From NCBI GenBank assembly GCA_030824495.1, contig JAVBXP010000077.1:41611-105610 (forward strand): DNA of 64,000 nucleotides. The letters are read 5' to 3'. This document shows, piece after piece, positions 56,569-64,000 of this stretch. The notes below the pieces were generated by a model. That model saw nothing but the letters and a program-made list of their open reading frames with translations. It was not told the DNA's origin and did not search any database. Position numbers and translations under genes: made by a program. Within the stretch, counting starts at the first letter, position 1, and each line of letters starts with the position of its first letter. The DNA comes from a bacterium (GTDB lineage Bacteria; Pseudomonadota; Alphaproteobacteria; Caulobacterales; Caulobacteraceae).

Positions 56569-57978
56569 ATGACCTTTTCCGTTCCCGCCGATGTCCTCTC
56601 CCGTCTGAAAGCCGTGCTGGGCGAGGGTGGTTGGAGCCAGGACCCTGAGCGCCTGGCGCCCAAGCTGGTCGAGTGGCGCGACCGCTGGCACGGGAACACG
56701 CCCTTTCTGGCCCTGCCGAAAACCCCGCGGGACGTCGCCGCCGTCATCGGGATCTGCGCGGAGGCCGGCGTGCCGATCACGCCCCAGGGCGGCAACACCG
56801 GCCTGGTCGGCGGCCAGATCCCGCTCGGCGAAATCCTGCTCTCCACCGAGCGCCTGCGGGCCATCCGCGACATCGACGCCTTCGACGACGTGATCGTCGC
56901 CGAGGCCGGCGTCACCCTGGCCGCGGTGCATGAGGCGGCGCTGGAGAAGGGCCGCCGGTTCCCGCTGGACCTCGCCTCGGAGGGCACCGCCACCATCGGC
57001 GGCGTAGTCTCCACCAACGCCGGCGGCACGGCGGTCCTACGCTATGGAAACACCCGCGACTTGGTGCTCGGTCTGGAGGCCGTGTTGCCCAACGGCGAGA
57101 TCTGGAATGGGCTGAAGCGACTGCGCAAGGACAACACCGGCTATGATCTCAAGCAGCTGCTGATCGGCGCCGAGGGCACGCTGGGCGTCGTCACCGCCGC
57201 CAGCCTGAAGCTGTTCCCGGTCCTGGTGTCGCGCGCCACCGCCATCGCCGCGGTCGATACGCCCCAGGCCGCGAGCCAACTGCTGGTCCGCGCCAAGGAC
57301 GCGGCAGGCGGTGCGGTCGAGGCCTTCGAACTGATGGGCCGGCGCGGGATCGAGTTTGTGCTGAAGAACATCGCCGGTCAGCGCGACCCTTTAAGCGAGG
57401 TCCACCCCTGGTACGTGCTGATCGAGCTGGCCTCGGGTGAACCCGGCGCGGCCGAGGCGGCGATGGAGCGTCTGTTGGGCCAGGCGCTGGACGACGGCCT
57501 GATCCGCGACGCCGCGGTGGCCCAGACCAAGGCCCAGGCCAAGGCCTTCTGGTCGATCCGCGAGAACCAGTCCCCCGGCCAGAAGCCCGAGGGCGCGACC
57601 TGGAAGCACGACGTCTCGGTGCCGGTCAGCCGGGTGGCGGACTTCCTGGACCAGGCGACCGCCCGCATGGAGGCCTTGGTTCCCGGCGCCCGCGTCACCG
57701 CCTTCGGCCACATGGGCGATGGCAATATCCACTACGACGTCATCCGGCCGGACGGAGGCGACGACGCCGTTCACTCGGCTTTGCGGGCAGACGGCTCGCG
57801 GATCGTCCACGACATCGTCGCCTCGATGGGCGGCTCCATCTCGGCCGAGCATGGCCTGGGCTCGATGAAGACCGAGGAGGCCCGGCGCTACAAGTCGCCG
57901 GTCGAGGTTGCGGCGCTGTCGGCGATACGGCAAAGCCTGGACCCCAAGCGGATCATGAACCCGCGCGTCCTCTTCTGA
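56569..57978 (+). CDS. FAD-binding oxidoreductase, GlcD/D-2-hydroxyglutarate dehydrogenase type
   Basis: 469 residues: N-terminal FAD-binding domain with TPQGGNTGLVGGQIP (about 80) and LASEGTATIGGVVSTNAGGTAVLRYGNTRDLVLGLE, and C-terminal domain with the substrate/metal motifs FGHMGDGNIHYDV and SAEHGLGSMKTEEA. This is the D-2-hydroxyacid (D-2-hydroxyglutarate or D-lactate) dehydrogenase group passing electrons to ETF or quinone. Begins 24 bases after the Sua5 gene and ends seven bases before yaaA. Confidence 0.92.
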   Translation: MTFSVPADVLSRLKAVLGEGGWSQDPERLAPKLVEWRDRWHGNTPFLALPKTPRDVAAVIGICAEAGVPITPQGGNTGLVGGQIPLGEILLSTERLRAIRDIDAFDDVIVAEAGVTLAAVHEAALEKGRRFPLDLASEGTATIGGVVSTNAGGTAVLRYGNTRDLVLGLEAVLPNGEIWNGLKRLRKDNTGYDLKQLLIGAEGTLGVVTAASLKLFPVLVSRATAIAAVDTPQAASQLLVRAKDAAGGAVEAFELMGRRGIEFVLKNIAGQRDPLSEVHPWYVLIELASGEPGAAEAAMERLLGQALDDGLIRDAAVAQTKAQAKAFWSIRENQSPGQKPEGATWKHDVSVPVSRVADFLDQATARMEALVPGARVTAFGHMGDGNIHYDVIRPDGGDDAVHSALRADGSRIVHDIVASMGGSISAEHGLGSMKTEEARRYKSPVEVAALSAIRQSLDPKRIMNPRVLF

Positions 57979-57985
57979 GTCCCCC

Positions 57986-58786
57986 ATGCTGATCGTCATT
58001 TCACCCGCCAAGGCGATGGATTTCACGCGCCCGGACATTCCGGTCGCCGCGACCACGCCTGAAATGGCCGCCGATATCGCCGAGCTGGCGGTTACGACCC
58101 GGAAGCTGAAGGCCTCGGACTTGAAGCGGATGATGGACCTGTCGGACAAGCTGGCGGACCTGAACCGCGAAAGATTCCAGGCCTTCGACCCGGCCATGGA
58201 GGATGGCCTGCAAGCCGCCTTCGCCTTCAACGGCGACGTCTATTCGGGGCTGAAGGCGCGGGAACTGGACAAGAAGGCGCTGGCCTTCGCCCAGGACCGG
58301 GTGCGGATCCTCTCGGGGCTCTATGGCGTGCTCAGGCCGCTCGACGCCATCCAGGCCTACCGCCTGGAAATGGGCGTGCGGATCAAAACGAAGCGGGGCG
58401 GCAGTCTCTACGACTTCTGGGGCGACAAGATCGCCAAGGCGCTCAATGAAGCCGCGCGCGGTCACAAGGACCCGACGCTGGTGAACTGCGCCAGCCAGGA
58501 ATATTTCGGCGCCGTCGATGTGAAGGCGCTGAATATCCCGATGGTGACGACCAAGTTCTTCGAGGAGAAGGACGGCTCTTCGAAGATCATCTCGTTCTAC
58601 GCCAAGAAGGCGCGCGGCCTGATGGCGCGCTACGTCATCGACAACCGGATAGAGCGGGCCGAGGATCTGCGGGCCTTCGATGTCGCCGGCTACAGCTTCC
58701 AGAAGAGCGCCTCGAGCGACACCGAATGGGTGTTCTCGCGCCCGCAGCCGCCGCCCCCTTCAGCGGCGAAGAAGGCCAAGGCCTGA
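57986..58786 (+). CDS. yaaA: Peroxide stress protein YaaA
   Basis: 266 residues. MLIVISPAKAMDF, FNGDVYSGLKA, RILSGLYGVLRPLDAIQAYRLEMG, SLYDFWGDKI, VNCASQEYF and ISFYAKKARGLMARYVI are the full set of YaaA/DUF328 motifs. In E. coli YaaA lowers free iron during peroxide stress and binds DNA. The short Pro-rich tail (PQPPPPSAAKKAKA) is not part of the domain. Last gene of the Sua5-flavoprotein-yaaA run. Confidence 0.94.
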   Translation: MLIVISPAKAMDFTRPDIPVAATTPEMAADIAELAVTTRKLKASDLKRMMDLSDKLADLNRERFQAFDPAMEDGLQAAFAFNGDVYSGLKARELDKKALAFAQDRVRILSGLYGVLRPLDAIQAYRLEMGVRIKTKRGGSLYDFWGDKIAKALNEAARGHKDPTLVNCASQEYFGAVDVKALNIPMVTTKFFEEKDGSSKIISFYAKKARGLMARYVIDNRIERAEDLRAFDVAGYSFQKSASSDTEWVFSRPQPPPPSAAKKAKA

Positions 58787-58795
58787 TCGGCCTGG

Positions 58796-59593
58796 TCAGC
58801 GCGGCCCGAAGTCGGGGCTGAAGCGGATGTTGTCCCGCTCCAACCCGTCGATCACCACCTGGGCGCCGCCGCTCTTGATCATCCATTCCAGCCGGTGGTC
58901 GCGGTATTCGCGCTTGAACAGGCCCTGGCGGACCAGTTCGGCGACGTTGGGCATGGCCGAGGCGCTCGCGGAGGCGGCGGCCTCGGCTGAGGTTTCTGCG
59001 ACCGAGGCCCGGGCATTGGCCCGCGCCAGCCAATCCTCCAGCCTCGAGCCCTTGTCCGGCGGGAAGCCGTGGCCGACCGAGCCGTTGAGATAGGGGGCCA
59101 CCGCCAGGTCGCCCCAGCCGAACGTCTCGCCGTTGAACCAGGTCCGCCCCTCAAGCTGGCCTTCCAGCCAGCCGAACCAGCGGCGGGTCTGGCTGGCGGC
59201 GCGGGCGAGCAGGGTCCGCTCGAGCTCGCCCTCGGCCCGGCGGAACCAGCGGATCTCCGAGAGCCCCCAGTTGATGGCCTCGAAGTGGGTGTCCATCGCC
59301 TCTTCCAGCATCCGCACGCGAGCGCGCTCGGCCGGGGTGGCGGGCAGCAGGGCCGGGGTCGGCCAGCGGTCTTCGAGGTATTCGAGGATGATGGTGGAAT
59401 CGAAGATCATCACCTCGCCGTCCACCAGGGCCGGGACCTCGGCGCGGGGATTGGCCTGGATGAACTCGCCTTGGGCGCCGCCGGCTCCCAGGCCGCCGGG
59501 CGTCAGCATCTCGAACGGCTGGCCCTTCTCGCGCAGCGCGATCTTGACCTTCTGGGCATAGGGCGAGAGCGGGTGATCATAGAGCTTCAGCAC
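58796..59593 (-). CDS. Glutathione S-transferase family protein
   Basis: 265 residues. Thioredoxin-like N-terminal domain (LKLYDHPLSPYAQKVKIALREKG, catalytic Ser in HPLSPYA; NPRAEVPALVDGEVMIFDSTIILEYLEDRWP) and a helical C-terminal domain. GTG start chosen because GAGGGAGA lies seven bases upstream; the open frame runs much further upstream but has no protein-like pattern. The last 40 residues (LVRQGLFKREYRDHRLEWMIKSGG) are a family-specific extension. Stop is nine bases from the yaaA stop. Confidence 0.9.
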   Translation of the reverse strand: MLKLYDHPLSPYAQKVKIALREKGQPFEMLTPGGLGAGGAQGEFIQANPRAEVPALVDGEVMIFDSTIILEYLEDRWPTPALLPATPAERARVRMLEEAMDTHFEAINWGLSEIRWFRRAEGELERTLLARAASQTRRWFGWLEGQLEGRTWFNGETFGWGDLAVAPYLNGSVGHGFPPDKGSRLEDWLARANARASVAETSAEAAASASASAMPNVAELVRQGLFKREYRDHRLEWMIKSGGAQVVIDGLERDNIRFSPDFGPR

Positions 59594-59737
59594 ATTCAGT
59601 CTCCCTCGGCGCTCTGTCGTCGCCTGACGAGATCGAGCCGCCCGGGCGCGGTGAAAGTCAATCTCAGCGGGTTGACGGCCGGGGCGTAAGCACGCTCCCC
59701 TGCGCCCCAACAATTGTTTGAAAATGAGGGAAGCGCC

Positions 59738-60520
59738 TTGGCTTACAAACCATTCGATCTCACCGGCAAGGTGGCTTTGGTCACCGGCGGCAACGGCGGT
59801 ATCGGTTTCGGCATGGTCGAAGCCATGGCTCAGGCCGGCGCTGACATCGTGATCTGGGGCTCCAACGCCCAGAAGAACGCCGACGCGCAAGACAAGCTCA
59901 AGGCGACCGGCGTGCGGGTCCTGACCCAGGTGGTGAATGTCGCCGACGAGCAAGCGGTGGCCGCCGGTATGGTCGAGGCTGTGACCAAGATGGGCCGGGT
60001 CGACACCGTGGTCGCCAACGCCGGCATCGGCGGCGGCGCCAAGTCGTTCTCCGAGTTCCCGACCGAGACCTATCGCAAGGTGCTGTCGGTCAATCTCGAC
60101 GGGGTGTTCTTCACCTTCCGCGAAGCCTGCAAGCACATGGTCGCGCGCGCCGAACAGGGCGACCCCGGCGGTTCGCTGGTCGCCATCTCCTCGCTCTCGG
60201 CGCTCGACGGCGCGGCCCGCAACCAGGCCTATGCCGCGACCAAGGGCGCGCTGATCCCGATGATCCGGGCCATCGCGGTGGAGCACGCCCGCTATGGCCT
60301 GCGCGCCAACGCCATCCTGCCGGGCTGGATCGCCACCGACATGACCGCCGGCGCCCAGGACAACGACAAGTTCAACGACAACGTCATCAAGCGCGTGCCG
60401 ATGCGTCGCTGGGGCAAGCCGGCCGACTTCGGCGGCATGGCGGTCTATTTCGCCTCCGACGCCTCGGCCTTCCACACCGGCGACTCGGTGCTGATCGACG
60501 GCGGCTACGGCATTTTCTGA
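59738..60520 (+). CDS. SDR family oxidoreductase
   Basis: 260 residues. TGGNGGIGFGM (about 14-24), VANAGIGGG (NAG motif), catalytic SSLSALDG...YAATKGA, and the C-terminal HTGDSVLIDGGYGIF. The cofactor loop IWGSNA has no Asp after strand 2, which suggests NADP. The TTG start at 59738 (MAYKPFD) is set by GAGGGAAG five bases upstream; an earlier TTG at 59714 is less likely. Substrate unknown. Confidence 0.9.
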   Translation: MAYKPFDLTGKVALVTGGNGGIGFGMVEAMAQAGADIVIWGSNAQKNADAQDKLKATGVRVLTQVVNVADEQAVAAGMVEAVTKMGRVDTVVANAGIGGGAKSFSEFPTETYRKVLSVNLDGVFFTFREACKHMVARAEQGDPGGSLVAISSLSALDGAARNQAYAATKGALIPMIRAIAVEHARYGLRANAILPGWIATDMTAGAQDNDKFNDNVIKRVPMRRWGKPADFGGMAVYFASDASAFHTGDSVLIDGGYGIF

Positions 60521-60532
60521 TCAACTCACCTT

Positions 60533-60643
60533 CGTCATCCTCCGGTCGTCTGAAAGATGATCCGGGGGACCCAAGCGGCGGTTCTAGGTTTGCACTTCGG
60601 CTTGGGTCCCCCGGATCTCGCTTTGCGAGCCCGGAGGATGACG
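60533..60643. repeat. Long intergenic inverted repeat, GTCATCCTCCGG family
   Basis: Left half (60533-60576) contains CGTCATCCTCCGG and GATCCGGGGGACCCAAGC; the right half (60600-60643) contains GCTTGGGTCCCCCGGATC and CCGGAGGATGACG. The inner arms pair over 18 bases without a mismatch. The RNA would form a hairpin of about 110 bases. The right half matches the single copy near 26571. Confidence 0.85.
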
Positions 60644-60735
60644 AGTTGAGGCCGGGCCCCTCATTACGTCGGGTCACGGTTTCAATCGCCCGCGCCCGGC
60701 GCCATCTTCCCGGCATAAGATTTGGGAGGATTTCG

Positions 60736-61713
60736 ATGACGCTGCACACTCCGCTTTGCGACCTGCTGGGGGTCAAGCACCCGATCATGCTCGCCGGCAT
60801 GGGCGGCGTCTCCTACGCCGAACTGGTGGCCGCGGTGTCGAACGCCGGCGGCTATGGCGTGCTCGGCATGGCCGGGCGCACGCCCGAGTTCATCCGCGAT
60901 GAGATGCGCAAGGTCAAAAGCCTGACCGACAAGCCGTTCGGCGTCGATCTGCTGGCCGCCTCGCCCGAAAGCCTGACGGCGGCGGTCGAGATCATCATCG
61001 AGGAAGGCGCCTCCAGTTTCGTCGCCGGCCTCGGTGTCCCGATGCCGATCATGGAAAAGCTCAAGAAGGCCGGCCTGAAGGTCATGGTCGTCTGCGGGGC
61101 GGTGAAGCACGCCGTGAAGGCCGAGCAGGCCGGATGCGACGCGGTCATCTGTCAGGGCGGCGAGGGCGGCGGTCACACCGGCCTGGTCGGCACCATGCCG
61201 CTGGTCGCCCAGGCGGTCGAAGCCGTGAAGATCCCGGTGGTCGCCGCCGGCGGCCTCTATGACGGGCGCGGCCTGGCCGCGGCCCTGGCCCTGGGCGCCA
61301 CCGGCGTCTGGATGGGCACGCGGTTCATCGCCTCCGAAGAAGCCCATGCTGGCGAGCTCTATCGCCAGGCGATCATCGAGGCGGCCGACGAGGACACCAT
61401 CCGCACCCGCTCCTATTCTGGCAAGCCGATGCGGGTGAAGAAGAACCCCTATGTCGACGAGTGGGAGACCCGGCCTCAGGACATCCAGGCCTTCCCGATG
61501 CAAGCCATGGTTTCGCAACGGGCCGGCGCCATGGGCGGGATCGGCGGTCAGATCGAGGGCCTGGATCCCGATAAGTCCTGCTTCGCCATGGGCCAGTCGG
61601 CGGGCGGCGTGCACAACGTGATGCCGGCCGGCGAGATCGTCGCCCAACTGATCAAGGAAGCCGAAGCGGCGATCGACCGCACCGCCAAGCTGCGGACCAA
61701 GGTCGAGGCTTAG
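60736..61713 (+). CDS. Nitronate monooxygenase family flavoprotein
   Basis: 325 residues of the 2-nitropropane dioxygenase TIM-barrel family. HPIMLAGMGGVSYAELVAAVSNAGGYGVLG (FMN site), CQGGEGGGHTGLVGTMPLV with the His near residue 140 and VAAGGLYDGRGLAAALALGATGVWMGTRFIASEEA are conserved. It oxidises alkyl nitronates or, in other members, reduces enoyl groups with FMN. ATG 60736 follows GGGAGGA. It could partner the SDR upstream, but the repeat between them argues for a separate transcript. Confidence 0.9.
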   Translation: MTLHTPLCDLLGVKHPIMLAGMGGVSYAELVAAVSNAGGYGVLGMAGRTPEFIRDEMRKVKSLTDKPFGVDLLAASPESLTAAVEIIIEEGASSFVAGLGVPMPIMEKLKKAGLKVMVVCGAVKHAVKAEQAGCDAVICQGGEGGGHTGLVGTMPLVAQAVEAVKIPVVAAGGLYDGRGLAAALALGATGVWMGTRFIASEEAHAGELYRQAIIEAADEDTIRTRSYSGKPMRVKKNPYVDEWETRPQDIQAFPMQAMVSQRAGAMGGIGGQIEGLDPDKSCFAMGQSAGGVHNVMPAGEIVAQLIKEAEAAIDRTAKLRTKVEA

Positions 61714-61727
61714 CTCGCACTCCATGG

Positions 61728-61866
61728 TGTCATCCCGGAAGCCGCATAGCGGCTGTCCGGGACCCATGAACACCTGATTGTGCAAGCTGTTGCGAGGCGG
61801 CGCCATCTTCCGCCCACGCGGCGCGAATGGGTCCCGGACAAGCCCTTCGGGCTGTCCGGGATGACA
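61728..61866. repeat. Long intergenic inverted repeat, GTCATCCCGG family
   Basis: Left arm GTCATCCCGGAAGCC...GTCCGGGACCCAT (61729-61767) and right arm ATGGGTCCCGGAC...CTGTCCGGGATGAC (61827-61865). Each arm also folds on itself: GCCGCATAGCGGC on the left and AGCCCTTCGGGCT on the right. Lies between the convergent nitronate monooxygenase and acyl-CoA dehydrogenase genes. Confidence 0.85.
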
Positions 61867-61875
61867 GAGGTGGAG

Positions 61876-63015
61876 CTACCCGTCGATGTCCAGGCCGAGC
61901 GCCAGTCGACCGGCGTAGAGCAACTGCGGCTTTTCCTGCAGCGGGTGGAAGCGCGCGCCCTGCACGTCACGGAAGGCTCGCTCCAGGCCGGTGTCGCGAT
62001 AGAAGGACGCCCCGCCCGCCACCTCCATGGCGCGCTCGACGGTCCGGATCGCCGACTGGCCCACCAGGGTCCGGCCGGCCATGGCGCGGCCGGTGGTCTC
62101 GGGTCCCGGCGTGGCGGTCTCGGCCAGGCCGATCATGGCCTCCAGAGCCATCTCGGCGGTCTGCAGAGCGTTCTCCATCTCACCGACCAGATAGGGCAGG
62201 TTGTCGTCGCCCTGTTTCTTGCGCGCGATCGTCAGCGCCTTCGCGCGAGCCCCCTGCGCGACCCCAACATAGGCCGAGTAGATCAGGGGGAAGGCGATCA
62301 TCGAGATGGTGTGGAACAGCGGGTGCCACTTGCCTTTCGGCCGACGGCCCGAGATCGCCGCGTCCGGCACGAAGACGTCCTTCAACTCGACATCATGCGA
62401 GCCGGTCCCTCGCATCCCGAGCACCCGCCAGGTGTCGAGGATCTTCACACCCTCGGCTTTCATCGAGACGGCGAAGTGCAGGACGGTGGGGCCGGCCTCC
62501 GGGTCGTCATAGACCGCGCTGGTGACCAGCAGGTCGCCGGCCGGGCAACCGCTGGAGAACACCTTGCGGCCGGTGATCCTGAAACCGCCCTCGACCTTCA
62601 CGGCGTCGCCGCCGCTACTCAGCCAGTCCGAGCCGCCGCTGGAGACCAACACCAGGTTTTCCGCCGCGACCCGCTTGAGCAGGCCTTCGGTCGGGGCCTG
62701 CTGGACCCGCCAGCGCCAGGCGGCGACGGCGACCAGATGGCTGTGCATCGAGAAGGCGAGGGCGGTCGAACCGCAGGCGGCGCCCAGCCGGCGCACGACG
62801 CCGCAGATATCGGCGAGATCGGCGCCGCCGCCGCCAAACTCCACGGGGACCAGTGCGCTGAAGAAACCTTCAGCCTTGAGCCGTTCATAGGCGTCGAAGA
62901 CGAAGCTCTCCTCGGCGTCGTGCAACGGCGCCTGGGCGGCGATTTCGGCGGCGATAGCCTCGGCGCGAGCGAGCCAATCGATCTTGGTGGTTTTGGTTTG
63001 GACATCGAGCAACAT
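61876..63015 (-). CDS. Acyl-CoA dehydrogenase family protein (DszC/SfnB-like)
   Basis: 379 residues of the acyl-CoA dehydrogenase fold, type 2 C-terminal domain. FSALVPVEFGGGGADLADICGVVRRLG, SSGGSDWLSSGG (substrate/FAD loop in place of the usual TEP.AGSD), ITGRKVFSSG and the end FYRDTGLERAFRDVQGARFHPLQEK resemble flavin monooxygenases such as DszC as much as true dehydrogenases; the usual catalytic Glu region is not found. Oxidation of an unusual acyl or sulfur compound is a fair guess. Divergent from the HxlR regulator with two operator copies between. Confidence 0.85.
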   Translation of the reverse strand: MLLDVQTKTTKIDWLARAEAIAAEIAAQAPLHDAEESFVFDAYERLKAEGFFSALVPVEFGGGGADLADICGVVRRLGAACGSTALAFSMHSHLVAVAAWRWRVQQAPTEGLLKRVAAENLVLVSSGGSDWLSSGGDAVKVEGGFRITGRKVFSSGCPAGDLLVTSAVYDDPEAGPTVLHFAVSMKAEGVKILDTWRVLGMRGTGSHDVELKDVFVPDAAISGRRPKGKWHPLFHTISMIAFPLIYSAYVGVAQGARAKALTIARKKQGDDNLPYLVGEMENALQTAEMALEAMIGLAETATPGPETTGRAMAGRTLVGQSAIRTVERAMEVAGGASFYRDTGLERAFRDVQGARFHPLQEKPQLLYAGRLALGLDIDG

Positions 63016-63087
63016 GTTCAGCTCCTTGAGCCAGGGATCAGTTTCCCCCTGTCGTCGGCAAGCTCTCAGGTCCGGTTCGGCGCGGCC

Positions 63088-63126
63088 AGTTCAGGAACTG
63101 AACTTGCCCGGTACAGGAAATGAACT
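63088..63126. promoter_or_regulatory. Two-copy operator for the HxlR regulator
   Basis: Copy 1 (63088-63104) is AGTTCAGGAACTGAACT, a perfect palindrome with seven-base arms. Copy 2 (63110-63126) is GGTACAGGAAATGAACT, matching copy 1 at 14 of 17 positions. The copies begin 22 bases apart, two DNA turns, so two dimers would bind the same face. They lie between the divergent acyl-CoA dehydrogenase and HxlR genes. Confidence 0.65.
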
Positions 63127-63181
63127 AGGCCCCTGTCGGCCATGAGCCTATTTTGCGCCTGCGCCTTCTTGGAGGAAACCC

Positions 63182-63880
63182 ATGACCCAGGGCAGCTACA
63201 GGCAATTCTGTCCGGTCTCGATGGCGGCGGAGGTCCTGTGCACGCGCTGGACCATCGTCTTGCTGCGCGAGCTCGTGGCCGGTTCGACGCGCTTCAACGA
63301 TCTGCGGCGCGGCGTGCCGCGCATGTCGCCGGCGTTGCTATCGCAGCGGCTCAAGGAATTGGAGGTCGCCGGGATTGTCCGGCGCGACCCGTCGCGGGCC
63401 GACCCCAGCGTTCACGAATATCGCCTGACCTCGGCAGGCGAGGAGCTGGCTCCGCTGGTCGATGCGTTCGGCATCTGGGGCCAGCGCTGGATCTCCACCG
63501 AGCTTTCGCTGCAGAACCTCGATGCGCCGCTGCTGATGTGGGACATGCGTCGCAATCTGGATCCGACGCCCATGCCCAAGCGGCGCAGCACGGTCCAGTT
63601 CAGGTTCCCTGAACTGCCGCCGATCCAGCGATCCTGGTGGTTGCTGGTCGATCCGGACGGGAGCGTCGACCTTTGCTCGATGGATCCCGGCTTCAATGTC
63701 GACCTCTTCGTCTCCACTGATTTGCGGACCATGACCGCGATCTGGATGGGGGTGGAAACGGTGGCCGGGGCGCTGCGCGGCGAGCGGCTGGCGCTGACCG
63801 GCGATCGTCAGCTTGGCGCCGACATGCAGACCTGGCTCGGCCTCAGCCCCTTCGCCAAGGAGCGTAAGCTGGCGAGTTGA
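63182..63880 (+). CDS. HxlR family regulator with C-terminal SCP2-like domain
   Basis: 232 residues. N-terminal winged helix: CPVSMAAEVLCTRWTIVLLRELVAGSTRFNDLRRGVPRMSPALLSQRLKELEVAGIVRR, with the Cys near residue 10 typical of HxlR proteins, some of which sense electrophiles. The C-terminal half (about 115-232) resembles a sterol-carrier-like ligand domain found in some longer HxlR proteins (tentative). GGAGGAAACCC precedes the ATG. Likely controls the divergent acyl-CoA dehydrogenase and itself. Confidence 0.88.
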   Translation: MTQGSYRQFCPVSMAAEVLCTRWTIVLLRELVAGSTRFNDLRRGVPRMSPALLSQRLKELEVAGIVRRDPSRADPSVHEYRLTSAGEELAPLVDAFGIWGQRWISTELSLQNLDAPLLMWDMRRNLDPTPMPKRRSTVQFRFPELPPIQRSWWLLVDPDGSVDLCSMDPGFNVDLFVSTDLRTMTAIWMGVETVAGALRGERLALTGDRQLGADMQTWLGLSPFAKERKLAS

Positions 63881-63889
63881 AACAACTTT

Positions 63890-64000
63890 CCTCCCCTGCG
63901 AAGCAGGGGAGGGGGACGGCCCGTAGGGTGGTGGAGGGGGCGAGCCGCAAGCGCTGAGCCCAGTCTCGCCCCCTCCACCGGCTGCGCCGGTCCCCCTCCC
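63890..64000. repeat. CTCCCC-rich interspersed repeat at the window edge
   Basis: CCTCCCCTGCGAAGCAGGGGAGG hairpin (63892-63914), then GTGGTGGAGGGGGCGAG (about 63929-63945) pairing with CTCGCCCCCTCCACCGG (about 63965-63981), and the final CCGGTCCCCCTCCC. Same type as the pieces at 26627-26738. Cut by the window end. Confidence 0.75.

Noticed and set aside
58796..60475. Long minus-strand frame joining the GST to sequence antisense of the SDR
   Set aside because: Only the part from GTG 59593 has GST pattern and a ribosome site; the upstream part is a shadow.

Overview
The window is a high-GC, gene-dense chromosome segment from an alphaproteobacterium, most likely Caulobacteraceae (Caulobacter or Phenylobacterium type). 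The strongest evidence is the aa3 oxidase cluster followed by thrC, an M16 peptidase, a GNAT acetyltransferase and a PdeA-type phosphodiesterase that carries the GEDEF motif and C-terminal Arg-Gly known from Caulobacter PdeA. Supporting marks are a UrcA-family protein, a TonB-dependent receptor, DUF3140, DUF4170 and DUF983 proteins, and frequent GTG/TTG starts. The genus is an inference. No rRNA, tRNA, CRISPR array, phage or insertion sequence was seen.

Layout. 1-6.1 kb: an MsbA-like exporter (cut by the window edge), a secreted orphan, a dual-specificity-type phosphatase, DUF4170, and a pmbA/CysQ-like pair with overlapping stop and start. 6.3-7.7 kb: a stand-alone EAL phosphodiesterase and a patch of lower GC with a small orphan gene. 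7.7-16.2 kb: ubiD, small orphans, a coupled ggt/small ORF/mmcQ operon, a VOC protein, a METTL20-like methyltransferase, HdeD and TSUP membrane proteins. 16.2-19.9 kb: a lipid-type block of desaturase, TetR, two SDRs and a divergent MerR. 19.9-26.6 kb: ubiA, then a plus-strand run of a 23-codon leader-like ORF with an exceptionally strong ribosome binding site, a methyltransferase, two tandem ABC half-exporters and a second methyltransferase. 26.7-38.1 kb: YcaQ-type glycosylase, PPK2, rsmE, gshA, Gfa, DUF427, a POT peptide transporter, a TonB receptor, tldD and DUF3140.

38.3-49.9 kb is the core of the window: ctaC-ctaD-ctaB-(coxF-like)-ctaG-ctaE-DUF983-SURF1-thrC-M16-GNAT-pdeA, all on the plus strand with many overlaps. 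Structural subunits, heme O synthesis, copper delivery and assembly factors are co-transcribed with threonine synthesis and end in a cyclic-di-GMP phosphodiesterase. Two strong hairpins, between ctaD and ctaB and between ctaG and ctaE, could set subunit stoichiometry.

49.9-64 kb: YqgE, a Prx5-type peroxiredoxin, a phytase-like esterase, two acyl-CoA dehydrogenases, a cytochrome b561-YceI fusion overlapping a Sua5-type tRNA modification gene, a GlcD-type flavoenzyme, YaaA, a GST, an SDR, a nitronate monooxygenase and an HxlR regulator. The HxlR gene is divergent from an acyl-CoA dehydrogenase across two copies of a 17-bp palindromic site. Several intergenic gaps hold long inverted repeats of at least two interspersed families.

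Most promising for follow-up: the leader ORF at 20999 and its downstream methyltransferase/ABC run, the HxlR and TetR operators, the b561-YceI fusion, and the link between cox genes and pdeA.
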